The notes below the pieces were generated by a model. The model searched no databases. It was not told the DNA's origin and saw nothing but the letters and a program-made list of their open reading frames with translations. From Acetobacteraceae bacterium (GTDB lineage: Bacteria; Pseudomonadota; Alphaproteobacteria; Acetobacterales; Acetobacteraceae), in contig JANXMB010000001.1 of NCBI GenBank assembly GCA_025354865.1, positions 1-59,597 on the forward strand: a DNA stretch of 59,597 nt. Direction: 5' to 3'. The translations under genes and the position numbers were made by a program. Positions 45,957 through 53,839 of the stretch are shown here, piece by piece (positions within the stretch are counted from its first letter, which is position 1; each line of letters starts with the position of its first letter).

Positions 45957-46613
45957 ATGCATGCTCGTTTCTTCCCCCTGTGCGCCGCACAAACCAATAC
46001 CGTGATGGCACGTTCCGGTTCTGCCCCGGGTCGGCCTTCGCTGTCGTCATCTGCGGGGACGTCAAGAATATCCATACCAACCCGGGCAAGACTCGCCATT
46101 TGCGGCGCTTTGTTCTGGATGGGGGTCCTGGTCGGCGTGGTTGCGCCAACGACCGTGATGGCCGCGAATACGACCTGGAGCATATCGTCGAATGCAATTT
46201 TCGGCAATTATTATCCGCTGTCCGGTTCATTCACGGTTGATTCCTCGGGAGTGCTTATTTCCGCCGATTTGGATTTCCATAATACCTATACCAACCAGGA
46301 TGACATCTTTTCAACCAGCTCAAATGCGACGATCGGGTTCGCCACAAATAACCGGTTCCAGGTTAACAGAGCGGTTTCGGAGTCGTTTGGAGCTGTCCAG
46401 CTTACTATTAACCTTACTTCTGGCGAAACATTCGCCGATTCGGTCACGACGTTGCAGCTATCGAGCAGCAGTAACGCCCGTACCAACGGTTGCTGTAGCT
46501 ACCTGAATTCGGCCGCCTACATTACCAACGATTCAATCCCCGAACCCGCCTCGCTCGCGCTGTTTGGCGTTGGCGCCGCGGTTCTCGGCATGGTTCGCCG
46601 TCGTCGCGCCTGA
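45957..46613 (+). CDS. PEP-CTERM sorting-domain protein
   Basis: A 218-residue predicted exported surface protein. A long basic/Ser-rich leader is followed by a hydrophobic signal segment (about 46-68) ending VMAANTTW. The mature part is Ser/Thr/Asn-rich, with a paired Cys motif (NGCCSY). The C-terminus is a textbook PEP-CTERM signal: PEP at 195-197, a short transmembrane stretch, then RRRRA. Exosortase would cleave and anchor it. The ATG at 45957 has GGAG about ten bases ahead. No exosortase gene is in the window. Its function is unknown. Confidence 0.85.
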   Translation: MHARFFPLCAAQTNTVMARSGSAPGRPSLSSSAGTSRISIPTRARLAICGALFWMGVLVGVVAPTTVMAANTTWSISSNAIFGNYYPLSGSFTVDSSGVLISADLDFHNTYTNQDDIFSTSSNATIGFATNNRFQVNRAVSESFGAVQLTINLTSGETFADSVTTLQLSSSSNARTNGCCSYLNSAAYITNDSIPEPASLALFGVGAAVLGMVRRRRA

Positions 46614-46632
46614 CGAACCGAGATGAATCTGC

Positions 46633-47232
46633 TTTATCGGCGGTGCCAACGTTTCGGAAATGGCGACCTTCACCCATGGCCATGCCAGCGAAGGCCCCGC
46701 CCTGACGCACCGGGTGTGCGAGGCCATTCGTCGCACGCCGGTACCGACGATCGCCCGTATCAATGGCTATTGTTTCGGGGCCGGGCTGGAAATCGCAGCG
46801 TCCTGCGACATGCGGGCGGCATCCGATACCGCCCGGTTCGGCATGCCGGAGGTGTTGTTCGGCCTGCCGTCCGGCATGGAAGCCTGCCTGCTGCCGCAAC
46901 TCATCGGTTGGGGCAAAACCCGGGAACTGGTGTTCACCGGCCGGCACATCGACGCCCAGGAAGCCGCCGCCTGCCATCTGGTGGAACGGATCGCGCCGCT
47001 AGCGGAATTGGATGCCGCCGTCGAGGAATGGGTCGCCGCCATATTGTCGGCCGGTCCGCTGGCAATCCGAGCGCAAAAGGAATTGATCCGGGATTGGGAA
47101 CGGATGTCGATATCGGACGCGGTGCAGGAAGGGATACGCGCGGTCGCGGCGGCGCATGGAACGGATGAAACCAAACGGCTGATGGGTGCGTTCGTTGCCC
47201 GACGGCGGGCGAAACGAAAGGACAGCCCATGA
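46633..47232 (+). pseudogene. Enoyl-CoA hydratase, 3' part (gene split by inserted islet)
   Basis: The crotonase sequence resumes at 46633 as FIGGANVSEMATFTHGHASEG and continues through the second oxyanion-hole motif NGYCFGAGLEIAASCD and the C-terminal helices to KRKDSP. An internal ATG at 46660 could start a product of 190 residues, but it would lack the first CoA-binding strands and part of the oxyanion hole. Its stop overlaps the following amidohydrolase by ATGA, so read-through coupling of that gene has probably been altered. Confidence 0.85.
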
Positions 47233-48242
47233 ACTGCCAATGCGGTCGCCGCCATCTGATGTTGGGCGCCGGGGCCGCTGCCCTGTTCGGCCCTTCCGCC
47301 ACCCAGGCGGCCGGCGGTTATCGTCGGATCGATGTGCATCACCATGCCGTGGCGCCGGCGTACCTCGCGGCGGTGAAGGCGGCAAAACTCGACAGTCCGC
47401 CACTCAACGATTGGACCCCGGCGCGATCGCTGAACGACATGGATTTGGCGGGCATTTCCACCGCCATGCTGTCCCCCATGCCGCCGCAAGTCGGTTTCCT
47501 ACCCGCCGCCGAGGCCGCCCAGGTCGCCAGGGAATCCAACGAATGGGCGCGTAAACTGGCCGTCGATCATCCCGGTCGTTTCGGGGTGTTTGCCATGCTG
47601 CCGCTGCCGCATATCGACCTGAGCCTGCAAGAAATCGCCTATGCGTTCGATACGCTGAAGGTCGATGGGGTCGGTATCATGACCAGCTACGGCGACAAAT
47701 GGTTGGGTTATCCCGAATTCGCACCGGTCTTTCGCGAATTGAATCGACGCAAGGCCGTGGTCTACACCCATCCCACCGGGGCGAATTGTTGCGTCAATCT
47801 GGTGAAGGGGGTTCCCGATCTGGTAACGGAATCGGGCACCGACACGACCCGTAGTATCGCCAGCCTGATCTTCAGCGGGGCTTCGGCGAAATACAAAGAC
47901 ATTTCGTTCATTTTCTCCCACGGCGGCGGCGTCCTGACCGCTGTGGCGGAACGATTCCGCATCCAGATGGTTAACCCGCCATACAAAAAAGACATAACGC
48001 GGGCGATGGTCGATCGCGAATTGAAACGGTTCTTCTACGATACCGCCCAGGTCGCGAACGAGGTGACGATCGAAGCCTTGGCCAAATTGGTCGGTATTTC
48101 GCAAATCGTGTTCGGCACGGATTATCCGTATCGCACCGGGGCAGAACATGTCAGCGGACTGAAGAAGCACGAGTTTTCGGATCAGGATCTGGCGCGCATC
48201 GACAGCGGCAATGTCCTGCGCATCCTGCGTAAGGGGTTTTGA
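47229..48242 (+). CDS. Amidohydrolase family 2 protein (ACMSD-like), exported
   Basis: A 337-residue metal-dependent hydrolase or decarboxylase. After a leader with a twin-arginine-like pair (CGRRHLMLGAGAAALF) comes the metal motif IDVHHH, then VYTHPTGAN, IFSHGGG and the metal-site Asp in FGTDYPYR. Relatives decarboxylate aminocarboxymuconate semialdehyde or hydroxybenzoates. The ATGA overlap ties it to the disrupted enoyl-CoA hydratase, so it originally belonged to the same catabolic operon as the isomerase and glutathione transferase. Confidence 0.83.
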   Translation: MNCQCGRRHLMLGAGAAALFGPSATQAAGGYRRIDVHHHAVAPAYLAAVKAAKLDSPPLNDWTPARSLNDMDLAGISTAMLSPMPPQVGFLPAAEAAQVARESNEWARKLAVDHPGRFGVFAMLPLPHIDLSLQEIAYAFDTLKVDGVGIMTSYGDKWLGYPEFAPVFRELNRRKAVVYTHPTGANCCVNLVKGVPDLVTESGTDTTRSIASLIFSGASAKYKDISFIFSHGGGVLTAVAERFRIQMVNPPYKKDITRAMVDRELKRFFYDTAQVANEVTIEALAKLVGISQIVFGTDYPYRTGAEHVSGLKKHEFSDQDLARIDSGNVLRILRKGF

Positions 48243-48248
48243 CGCGAC

Positions 48249-48611
48249 CTACGGCGGTAATGTCACTGTCAGCACGGCGCCGTCGAAGCCAGCCGGTTTG
48301 AAGTGTGCGCGGATCGCAACAGAAACCGTGCCGCGCGGTATCTCCACCCCGTAGACGTCGCGGGTGAAGGGCTGTTCCTGCTCGTGCGGGTGCTCCAGGA
48401 CGCGGGTGCCCAGCAGCCTCCCGTCCGGCGCCAGGATTTCGATCCGATCGGCGTAACGATCCCATCCGGAATCGTTGCTCCGGATGGTGACATCGAAGTC
48501 GTAGATGCGTCCCGAACGGTGGTCGATACGGGCGGCAACCACATCGGCTTCCCCGGCGAGCGCGGGGAAGCCTGCCAACGTCGCGATCAATGCGATTGCC
48601 AGCCGTATCAT
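48249..48611 (-). CDS. Small secreted protein, unknown function
   Basis: The 120-residue protein has a clean Sec signal peptide (MIRLAIALIATLAGFPALAG) and a mature domain rich in beta strands with no cysteines. The mature part reads like an immunoglobulin-type fold, but I do not recognise a family. Its start overlaps the stop of the MBL hydrolase by four bases, so the two are co-expressed. Confidence 0.65.
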   Translation of the reverse strand: MIRLAIALIATLAGFPALAGEADVVAARIDHRSGRIYDFDVTIRSNDSGWDRYADRIEILAPDGRLLGTRVLEHPHEQEQPFTRDVYGVEIPRGTVSVAIRAHFKPAGFDGAVLTVTLPP

Positions 48612-49441
48612 GCGGCGCGCCAGAGTTCCCCATCGAGGGCTGCTTTACCCTCGATCTGCATCTTCATAAGATGGGCGATGACGTTGCGCTCTGCCGCGCG
48701 GCGCAGACGCGGGTCGATCTGCGAATATAGTGCGTCCATCAGTTGGTAGGACGTCGCCGGCCCGTCCTGCAGCTTGCGGCCGATCGACTGTTCGCGGATT
48801 TGCCGGTGGGTCAGCATCTCCCCGACCAGCGCGCGGGGGTCGCGCAGCGCCGGGCCGTGGCCGGGCAGGAACACGTCGTCGTCACGTTTCAACAGCAGAT
48901 TGAGGCTGTCGAAGTAGTCCTTCATATCGCCGCCGGGCGGGCTGACGATGCTGGTGGACCAGGACATCACGTGATCGGCGCTGAACAGCACGCGGTCGCC
49001 GTTCCGGGCCGGCAGGCCGAAGCACAGGTGATCCAGCGCATGGCCGGGCGTGTGCAACGCGGTCAGTCCGGCCAGCACTTGCCCGTCCGACAGTTTGATA
49101 TCGGCGTCGAAGCTTTCCAGCCCGCTGACCTCGAACCCAACGCTCGGCGCCCCGCATTTTTCCTGCAAGGCCGCCAATGCGCCGACATGGTCGTGGTGGG
49201 TATGGGAAATCAGCACATACGCGATATTCCCCCCGGTGTGGCGCAGAATGGCGTCCACATGTTCGGGATGGTCCTCCGGACCGGGGTCGAGCACGACCGT
49301 GCCGGCTTCGGTTTCGATCAGGTAGGTGTTGGTGCCGAAATAGGTCATCGGGCCGGGATTGTTGGCGACGATGCGGCTGATGCCCGGCACAATGGGGAGG
49401 TTCGCACCCCGCTCGGGTTCCGGTTCGGTCAGAAAGGGCAT
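48608..49441 (-). CDS. MBL-fold metallohydrolase (LACTB2-like)
   Basis: A 277-residue metallo-beta-lactamase-fold protein. The Zn motif HTHHDH is at 80-85; further ligands lie in HTPGHALDH and FLPGHGPALRD. The C-terminal helical domain (about 205-277) is shared with LACTB2-type nucleases and lactonases. It starts 21 bases after the yajC stop on the same strand, in the place usually taken by secD. Confidence 0.83.
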   Translation of the reverse strand: MPFLTEPEPERGANLPIVPGISRIVANNPGPMTYFGTNTYLIETEAGTVVLDPGPEDHPEHVDAILRHTGGNIAYVLISHTHHDHVGALAALQEKCGAPSVGFEVSGLESFDADIKLSDGQVLAGLTALHTPGHALDHLCFGLPARNGDRVLFSADHVMSWSTSIVSPPGGDMKDYFDSLNLLLKRDDDVFLPGHGPALRDPRALVGEMLTHRQIREQSIGRKLQDGPATSYQLMDALYSQIDPRLRRAAERNVIAHLMKMQIEGKAALDGELWRAA

Positions 49442-49462
49442 GGGGGCCTTGCTCCGTTCGGG

Positions 49463-49834
49463 CTATTTGGTGGGTTTGGTATCGTTCGCTGCGGCCGGGC
49501 GGATCACGGTGGAGATGGTGTCGCGCATGACGATCACCTTGACGTTGGCCGCGATCTCGACCTCCAGCTCGTTGCTGGGGACTTGTTTGCCGTCTTTGTC
49601 GGCGACCATGCCGACTTTCTGCACGACGCCGACGATGCCACCGGCGGTGACGATCTTGTCGCCGCGTTTCAGGCCGCCGAGCATGGCTTTCATATCTTTC
49701 TGCTTCTGCATTTGCGGGCGGAAGACGAGGAACCAGAAGATCACCCCGATCATCAGGAACATCGGCAGCGGCCCACTGAGCAGCGGGGCCAGTTGATCGC
49801 CGAAGCCTTGGGCGTAGGCGGGGGAGCTAAACAT
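49463..49834 (-). CDS. yajC: Preprotein translocase subunit YajC
   Basis: A 123-residue single-span inner-membrane protein with the family transmembrane segment MFLMIGVIFWFLVFRPQ and the following KGDKIVTAGGIVG-type domain. It associates with SecDF-YidC. The start at 49834 gives MFSSPAYAQG. It is divergent from the DUF815 ATPase, a conserved arrangement. secD and secF do not follow. Confidence 0.93.
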   Translation of the reverse strand: MFSSPAYAQGFGDQLAPLLSGPLPMFLMIGVIFWFLVFRPQMQKQKDMKAMLGGLKRGDKIVTAGGIVGVVQKVGMVADKDGKQVPSNELEVEIAANVKVIVMRDTISTVIRPAAANDTKPTK

Positions 49835-49914
49835 GCGGGGGTCCTTGCGGTGAGCGAGGCCGGACCATACTTTCCGCCCCCCTCCCGTCAAGCCTTAACG
49901 GATTTTCGTACGCC

Positions 49915-50772
49915 ATGGACCAAAGCATTATCGAACTCGTCGCACGCATCGCCGATGCTTTGGAGCGGCTTGCGCCCCCCGTGGCCCCGCCCGTCACGCT
50001 GGACGGCGCCGATGCGTTCGTGTGGCACCCGAATCCGCCGGCACATCTGGCGCCGGTGACCCAGGTCTCCCGGGTGGATATCGCCCTGCTGAAGGGCGTG
50101 GACTATCAGCGCGATATCCTGCTGGAGAACACAATCCGCTTCGCCCGCGGCCTGCCGGCCAACAACACCATGCTTTGGGGCGCCCGTGGCATGGGCAAGT
50201 CGTCCCTGGTGAAGGCGACGCATGCGGTGGCGAACCAGGAAAACCCCGGCAGTCTGGCCCTGATCGAAATCCATCGGGAGGACATTCGCACCCTACCGGA
50301 CCTGCTGAACGTGCTGCGTGCGCAGCCCCGCCGCTGCATGATCCTGTGCGACGACCTGTCGTTCGAGAAAGAGGACAGCGACTACAAGGCGTTGAAATCC
50401 GTGCTGGACGGCGGGATCGAAGGCCGACCGGAGAACGTGGTCTTCTATGCCACGTCCAACCGCCGCCACCTGATGCCCCGCGACATGAGCGAGAACGAAC
50501 GCGGCGCCGCCATCCACGCGACCGAAACCACCGAGGAGAAAGTTTCCTTGTCGGATCGCTTCGGCCTATGGCTGGGCTTCCATAATTGCGACCAGCCGAC
50601 CTACTTCTCGATGGTCGAAGCCTATGCCGCAGCGATGCAATTGCCCATCTCCGCCGAGGATTTGCGCGCCCATGCGGTGGAGTGGTCGATGACTCGCGGT
50701 GCCCGATCCGGGCGCGTGGCGTGGCAATGCATCCAGGATATCGCTGGGAGGTTGGGGGTTAAAACGGCGTGA
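49915..50772 (+). CDS. DUF815-family AAA-type ATPase
   Basis: A 285-residue P-loop protein. Walker A reads GARGMGKSS (about 88-96), Walker B is MILCDDLSF (about 142-150), and YATSNRRHLMPRD carries the sensor-1 Asn typical of AAA+ proteins. The family is widespread in alphaproteobacteria beside yajC but its function is not established. The short leader region ahead of the ATG is shared with divergent yajC. Confidence 0.88.
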   Translation: MDQSIIELVARIADALERLAPPVAPPVTLDGADAFVWHPNPPAHLAPVTQVSRVDIALLKGVDYQRDILLENTIRFARGLPANNTMLWGARGMGKSSLVKATHAVANQENPGSLALIEIHREDIRTLPDLLNVLRAQPRRCMILCDDLSFEKEDSDYKALKSVLDGGIEGRPENVVFYATSNRRHLMPRDMSENERGAAIHATETTEEKVSLSDRFGLWLGFHNCDQPTYFSMVEAYAAAMQLPISAEDLRAHAVEWSMTRGARSGRVAWQCIQDIAGRLGVKTA

Positions 50773-50971
50773 TGGGCGCTGCGACTGCCTGAGTCGCTGC
50801 GGGGGCCGCTCCGCAGAATACCGGCCGCGGACCGGTCGAATTCGGCGACGAACCCGTTCGACGCCGGGCAGACCTGCCAAATTATCCTGGCCTTTTGGCA
50901 CCGAACCGGCCTAAGCAGCGGCGTTCGGTGCGCCGTGTCGGCTTGCGACCGGCCCCCTTTTTGGATTTCCG

Positions 50972-52762
50972 ATGAACTTCCCCACGGTTAACCCCGCGCT
51001 CACCCGCGCTCTTGTCGCGCGCGAATACCTCGAACCCACCGCTGTCCAGTCCGCCGTTCTGCAACCGGAAACGGAAGGACGCGATCTGCTCGTGTCCGCG
51101 CAGACCGGCTCCGGCAAGACCGTTGCCTATGGCCTTGCCTTCGCGCCGACGCTGTTGGGGACGGAAGAAGCGTTCCCGGCCCGGTCCGGCGCCCCGCTGG
51201 CGCTGATTGTCGCGCCGACCCGCGAACTGGCGATGCAGGTGCAAGCCGAGCTGACATGGCTCTACGCCCAGACCGGTGCGAAAATCGTCTGTTGCGTCGG
51301 CGGGATGGACGCACGCGCGGAACGGCGCCTGCTCGCCAATGGGTGCCATATCGTGGTCGGCACGCCGGGCCGACTGCGCGATCATATCGAACGCAGCGGG
51401 CTGGATGCGTCCGAACTGCAGGTCGTGGTGTTGGACGAAGCCGATGAGATGTTGGACCTAGGCTTCCGCGAGGACCTGGAATTCATCCTCGACGCCACGC
51501 CGCGGGAACGCCGGACGATGCTGTTCTCCGCAACCATTCCCCGGGAAATCGCCGACCTCGCACGGCGCTTCCAGGACAATGCGCTGCGCATCGACACGCT
51601 GGTGCGTAACCAGGCGCATGAAGATATCGACTACAAAGCCATCCGCATCGGCGCCGCCGACATCGAACGCTCGGTCGTCAACGTGCTGCGGTTCTACGAC
51701 TCCAAGGCGACGCTGGTATTCTGCGCCACGCGCGATGCGGTGCGGAATCTGCACATCTCGCTGCAAAAGCGCGGCTTCGATGTCGTGTGCCTGTCCGGCG
51801 AATTGTCGCAGGAGGAACGCAACGCCGCTCTGCAGGCCCTGCGCGACGGGCGCGCCCGCATCTGCGTGGCAACCGACGTCGCCGCGCGCGGGCTGGATCT
51901 GCCGGACCTTGGGCTGGTGGTGCATGCCGATCTGCCGACCAACAAGGAAACCCTGACGCATCGCAGCGGCCGCACCGGGCGCGCAGGTAAGAAGGGGATC
52001 TGCGTGCTGCTGGTGCCGCACCCCAAGCGCCGCCGGGCCGAACTGCTGCTGGCCTCGGCCAATATCCGGGCCACGTGGTCCGGGGCGCCGACTGCGGCGG
52101 AGATTCGGGAACTCGACCGCGAACGTCTTTTGGCCGACCCCATCCTCGCCGAACCCGCATCCGACGACGACCTTGCGCTCGGTCGACTCCTGCTCGATCG
52201 CAGTTCTGCCGAGCATGTGGCGGCGGCGCTGATCCGGTTGTATCGGTCGCAGTTGCCGGAAGCGCAGGATGTCAACGACGTCACCCCCGTGCAGGAACGG
52301 CGGGAAGACGTGCGCAGCTACAAAAACACCGAACGCGCGGCCCCGGTCGTGCGGGAAAAGCATGCGCGCCCGGTCAACACCACCTGGTTCAGCCTGAATG
52401 TCGGACGCCATGGCAATGCCGATCCCAAGTGGATCTTGCCGCTGATCTGCCGCCTGGGGAATGTGACCAAGGCGGAGATCGGGGCAATCCGCATCTTCGA
52501 TACGGAAACCAAGTTCGAACTGGCCTGGGACAGCGTCAGCGGCTTCCTGGCCTCGGTCAATGCTTCCGGTGAGACGGAGGTGATTTTCGAACGCACCACC
52601 CCGGCCAATCAGGCCCCGCCGCGTTCGGGAAAATACGGCCCGCAGCGGCCGGAAGGCGCGATCACGCCGCGTGCCTTCGCCAAGCCGGGTGCGCGGCCCT
52701 ACGTCAAACCGACCGGCCCGAAGCCGTTCAACGCAGCCAAGCCCCGCCGCGCCAAGGGTTGA
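50972..52762 (+). CDS. DEAD-box RNA helicase with DbpA-type C-terminal domain
   Basis: A 596-residue ATP-dependent RNA helicase. The Q motif (PTAVQ), Walker A AQTGSGKT (43-50), PTRELA, DEAD (VLDEADEML), SAT and HRSGRTGRAG are all intact. A DbpA-like RNA-binding domain (about 470-540; WFSLNVGRHGNADPKWILPLI) is followed by a basic Pro/Lys/Arg tail. It probably acts in 50S assembly or cold adaptation. DbpA in E. coli recognises 23S rRNA hairpin 92. Confidence 0.92.
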   Translation: MNFPTVNPALTRALVAREYLEPTAVQSAVLQPETEGRDLLVSAQTGSGKTVAYGLAFAPTLLGTEEAFPARSGAPLALIVAPTRELAMQVQAELTWLYAQTGAKIVCCVGGMDARAERRLLANGCHIVVGTPGRLRDHIERSGLDASELQVVVLDEADEMLDLGFREDLEFILDATPRERRTMLFSATIPREIADLARRFQDNALRIDTLVRNQAHEDIDYKAIRIGAADIERSVVNVLRFYDSKATLVFCATRDAVRNLHISLQKRGFDVVCLSGELSQEERNAALQALRDGRARICVATDVAARGLDLPDLGLVVHADLPTNKETLTHRSGRTGRAGKKGICVLLVPHPKRRRAELLLASANIRATWSGAPTAAEIRELDRERLLADPILAEPASDDDLALGRLLLDRSSAEHVAAALIRLYRSQLPEAQDVNDVTPVQERREDVRSYKNTERAAPVVREKHARPVNTTWFSLNVGRHGNADPKWILPLICRLGNVTKAEIGAIRIFDTETKFELAWDSVSGFLASVNASGETEVIFERTTPANQAPPRSGKYGPQRPEGAITPRAFAKPGARPYVKPTGPKPFNAAKPRRAKG

Positions 52763-52856
52763 AGCGCCCCTGCGTCGGACCATATAGCGAAGGCGGGCAA
52801 GGCGAATCGGGTGCGATTGCCGGTCCGCTCGTTGCGTGAGGTTGTGGCATTCCCGC

Positions 52857-53231
52857 ATGGTCGAGGCCGTTCGTAAGCTATTGATTGTCCTAGCCGTGCT
52901 GTGGACGGCAACCGGGAATGCCGTGGCGTTTCCCGGCACGCCCACCTGCGGCGACATGCCCGGCGGGCACAGCCACCATCATGCGATGGCGCATGACGGT
53001 TCCGGCCATCGCGGTTCGCCGCATCCTGGTACCACGCACGGCGATGGCGGCGGGGCGGCGTGCCAGGCCTGCTGTCTTGGCGCCTGTGCCGGCACGTTGC
53101 TGGCGCCCGTGTTCGTCGCTGCGGGGGAGAACCCGGCCACGATCGCTGCGATCAGTTACTGGTCTCCTGTGCGACGACTGACCGGTCGTCCCACCCCGCC
53201 GGACGCCGCCCCTCCCAGACCTAGCGTCTGA
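52857..53231 (+). CDS. His/Cys-rich secreted protein, DUF2946-like
   Basis: The 124-residue protein has a Sec signal (KLLIVLAVLWTATGNAVAF). A histidine-rich stretch follows (GGHSHHHAMAHDGSGHRG...HPGTTHGDG) and then CQACCLGACAG, all likely metal ligands. A second hydrophobic segment (TLLAPVFVAAG) follows. DUF2946-like proteins sit in copper clusters, as here, directly ahead of the CusF-like and CopAB genes. The ATG at 52857 was preferred to a GTG at 52836. Confidence 0.65.
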   Translation: MVEAVRKLLIVLAVLWTATGNAVAFPGTPTCGDMPGGHSHHHAMAHDGSGHRGSPHPGTTHGDGGGAACQACCLGACAGTLLAPVFVAAGENPATIAAISYWSPVRRLTGRPTPPDAAPPRPSV

Positions 53232-53404
53232 AGCGAACCCGACGCTCCAAACGAGCCTCGGGTCGAGGATCGCTGTGCCGTTGCGATGGCACGACCGTCG
53301 ATCGGCGCAATCTCCCAATCGAGCAGCAAGCGACCGAACAAGCCTGTGGCAGGCGAACGGTCCAGCGCGTTCGGCCCGAGGGGCCGACAAAAGGTGGAAC
53401 TACC

Positions 53405-53839
53405 ATGGCGACATATCGTTTTGCAGCATCGTTGGCCGGGCTGGGCCTGCTGGCGTTAGCGGCGTGTAGCAGCCCGACGGAGGCTCTGCCGGGCCTTTCA
53501 GCAATCCCGGGCATCGACCTCGGTCCGTCGAACCGGGTGCCGATGGCGATGGCGGCGGTCGACGCCGAGGCCAATGTGCGGCGGGTGAACGATCGGGGAA
53601 CTGGCCCGCAAGCAGTGGGTACGGTGAACGCGATCGATCCGGCACAGCACCGGCTGACGCTGACGCACGAACCCATCCCGTCGATCGGTTGGCCGTCGAT
53701 GACCATGGATTTTCCCGTGGCGCCCTCGGTCGATCTGGGCGGCGTGAAGCCGGGCGATCGGGTCGATTTCGGCATGGAAAAGGGCGCGAACGGGATGTAC
53801 GAGATCCGGTCCGTCCGTTCGGTCGGATCGAAACGATGA
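53405..53839 (+). CDS. CusF-like periplasmic copper-binding lipoprotein
   Basis: The 144-residue protein begins with a lipoprotein signal (LLALAAC, Cys about 21). The C-terminal half is a CusF-type OB fold: TLTHEPIPSIGWPSMTMDF shows the CusF ligands in order, His, Trp, Met and Met. CusF hands Cu(I)/Ag(I) to the Cus efflux pump; no pump is present here, so it may serve CopA/CopB. AAAGGTGG precedes the ATG, and its stop overlaps the multicopper oxidase start by ATGA. Confidence 0.84.
   Translation: MATYRFAASLAGLGLLALAACSSPTEALPGLSAIPGIDLGPSNRVPMAMAAVDAEANVRRVNDRGTGPQAVGTVNAIDPAQHRLTLTHEPIPSIGWPSMTMDFPVAPSVDLGGVKPGDRVDFGMEKGANGMYEIRSVRSVGSKR

Larger units (their letters stand above)
45121..46632. 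mobile_element. Roughly 1.5-kb AT-richer islet inserted in the enoyl-CoA hydratase gene
   Basis: The segment separates the two halves of one crotonase gene. Its base composition is visibly lower in GC than its flanks. It contains about 800 bases without a convincing gene, a 27-bp inverted repeat, a perfect 13-bp hairpin and one PEP-CTERM protein gene whose stop lies 19 bases before the right junction. I see no transposase, integrase, clear terminal repeats or target duplication. The exact ends are uncertain by a few bases. Confidence 0.7.

Noticed and set aside
45121-46632. Islet as a standard insertion sequence or integrative element
   Set aside because: There is no transposase or integrase, and I could not find matching terminal repeats or a direct duplication at the crotonase junctions. 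I kept it as an islet of unknown mechanism.
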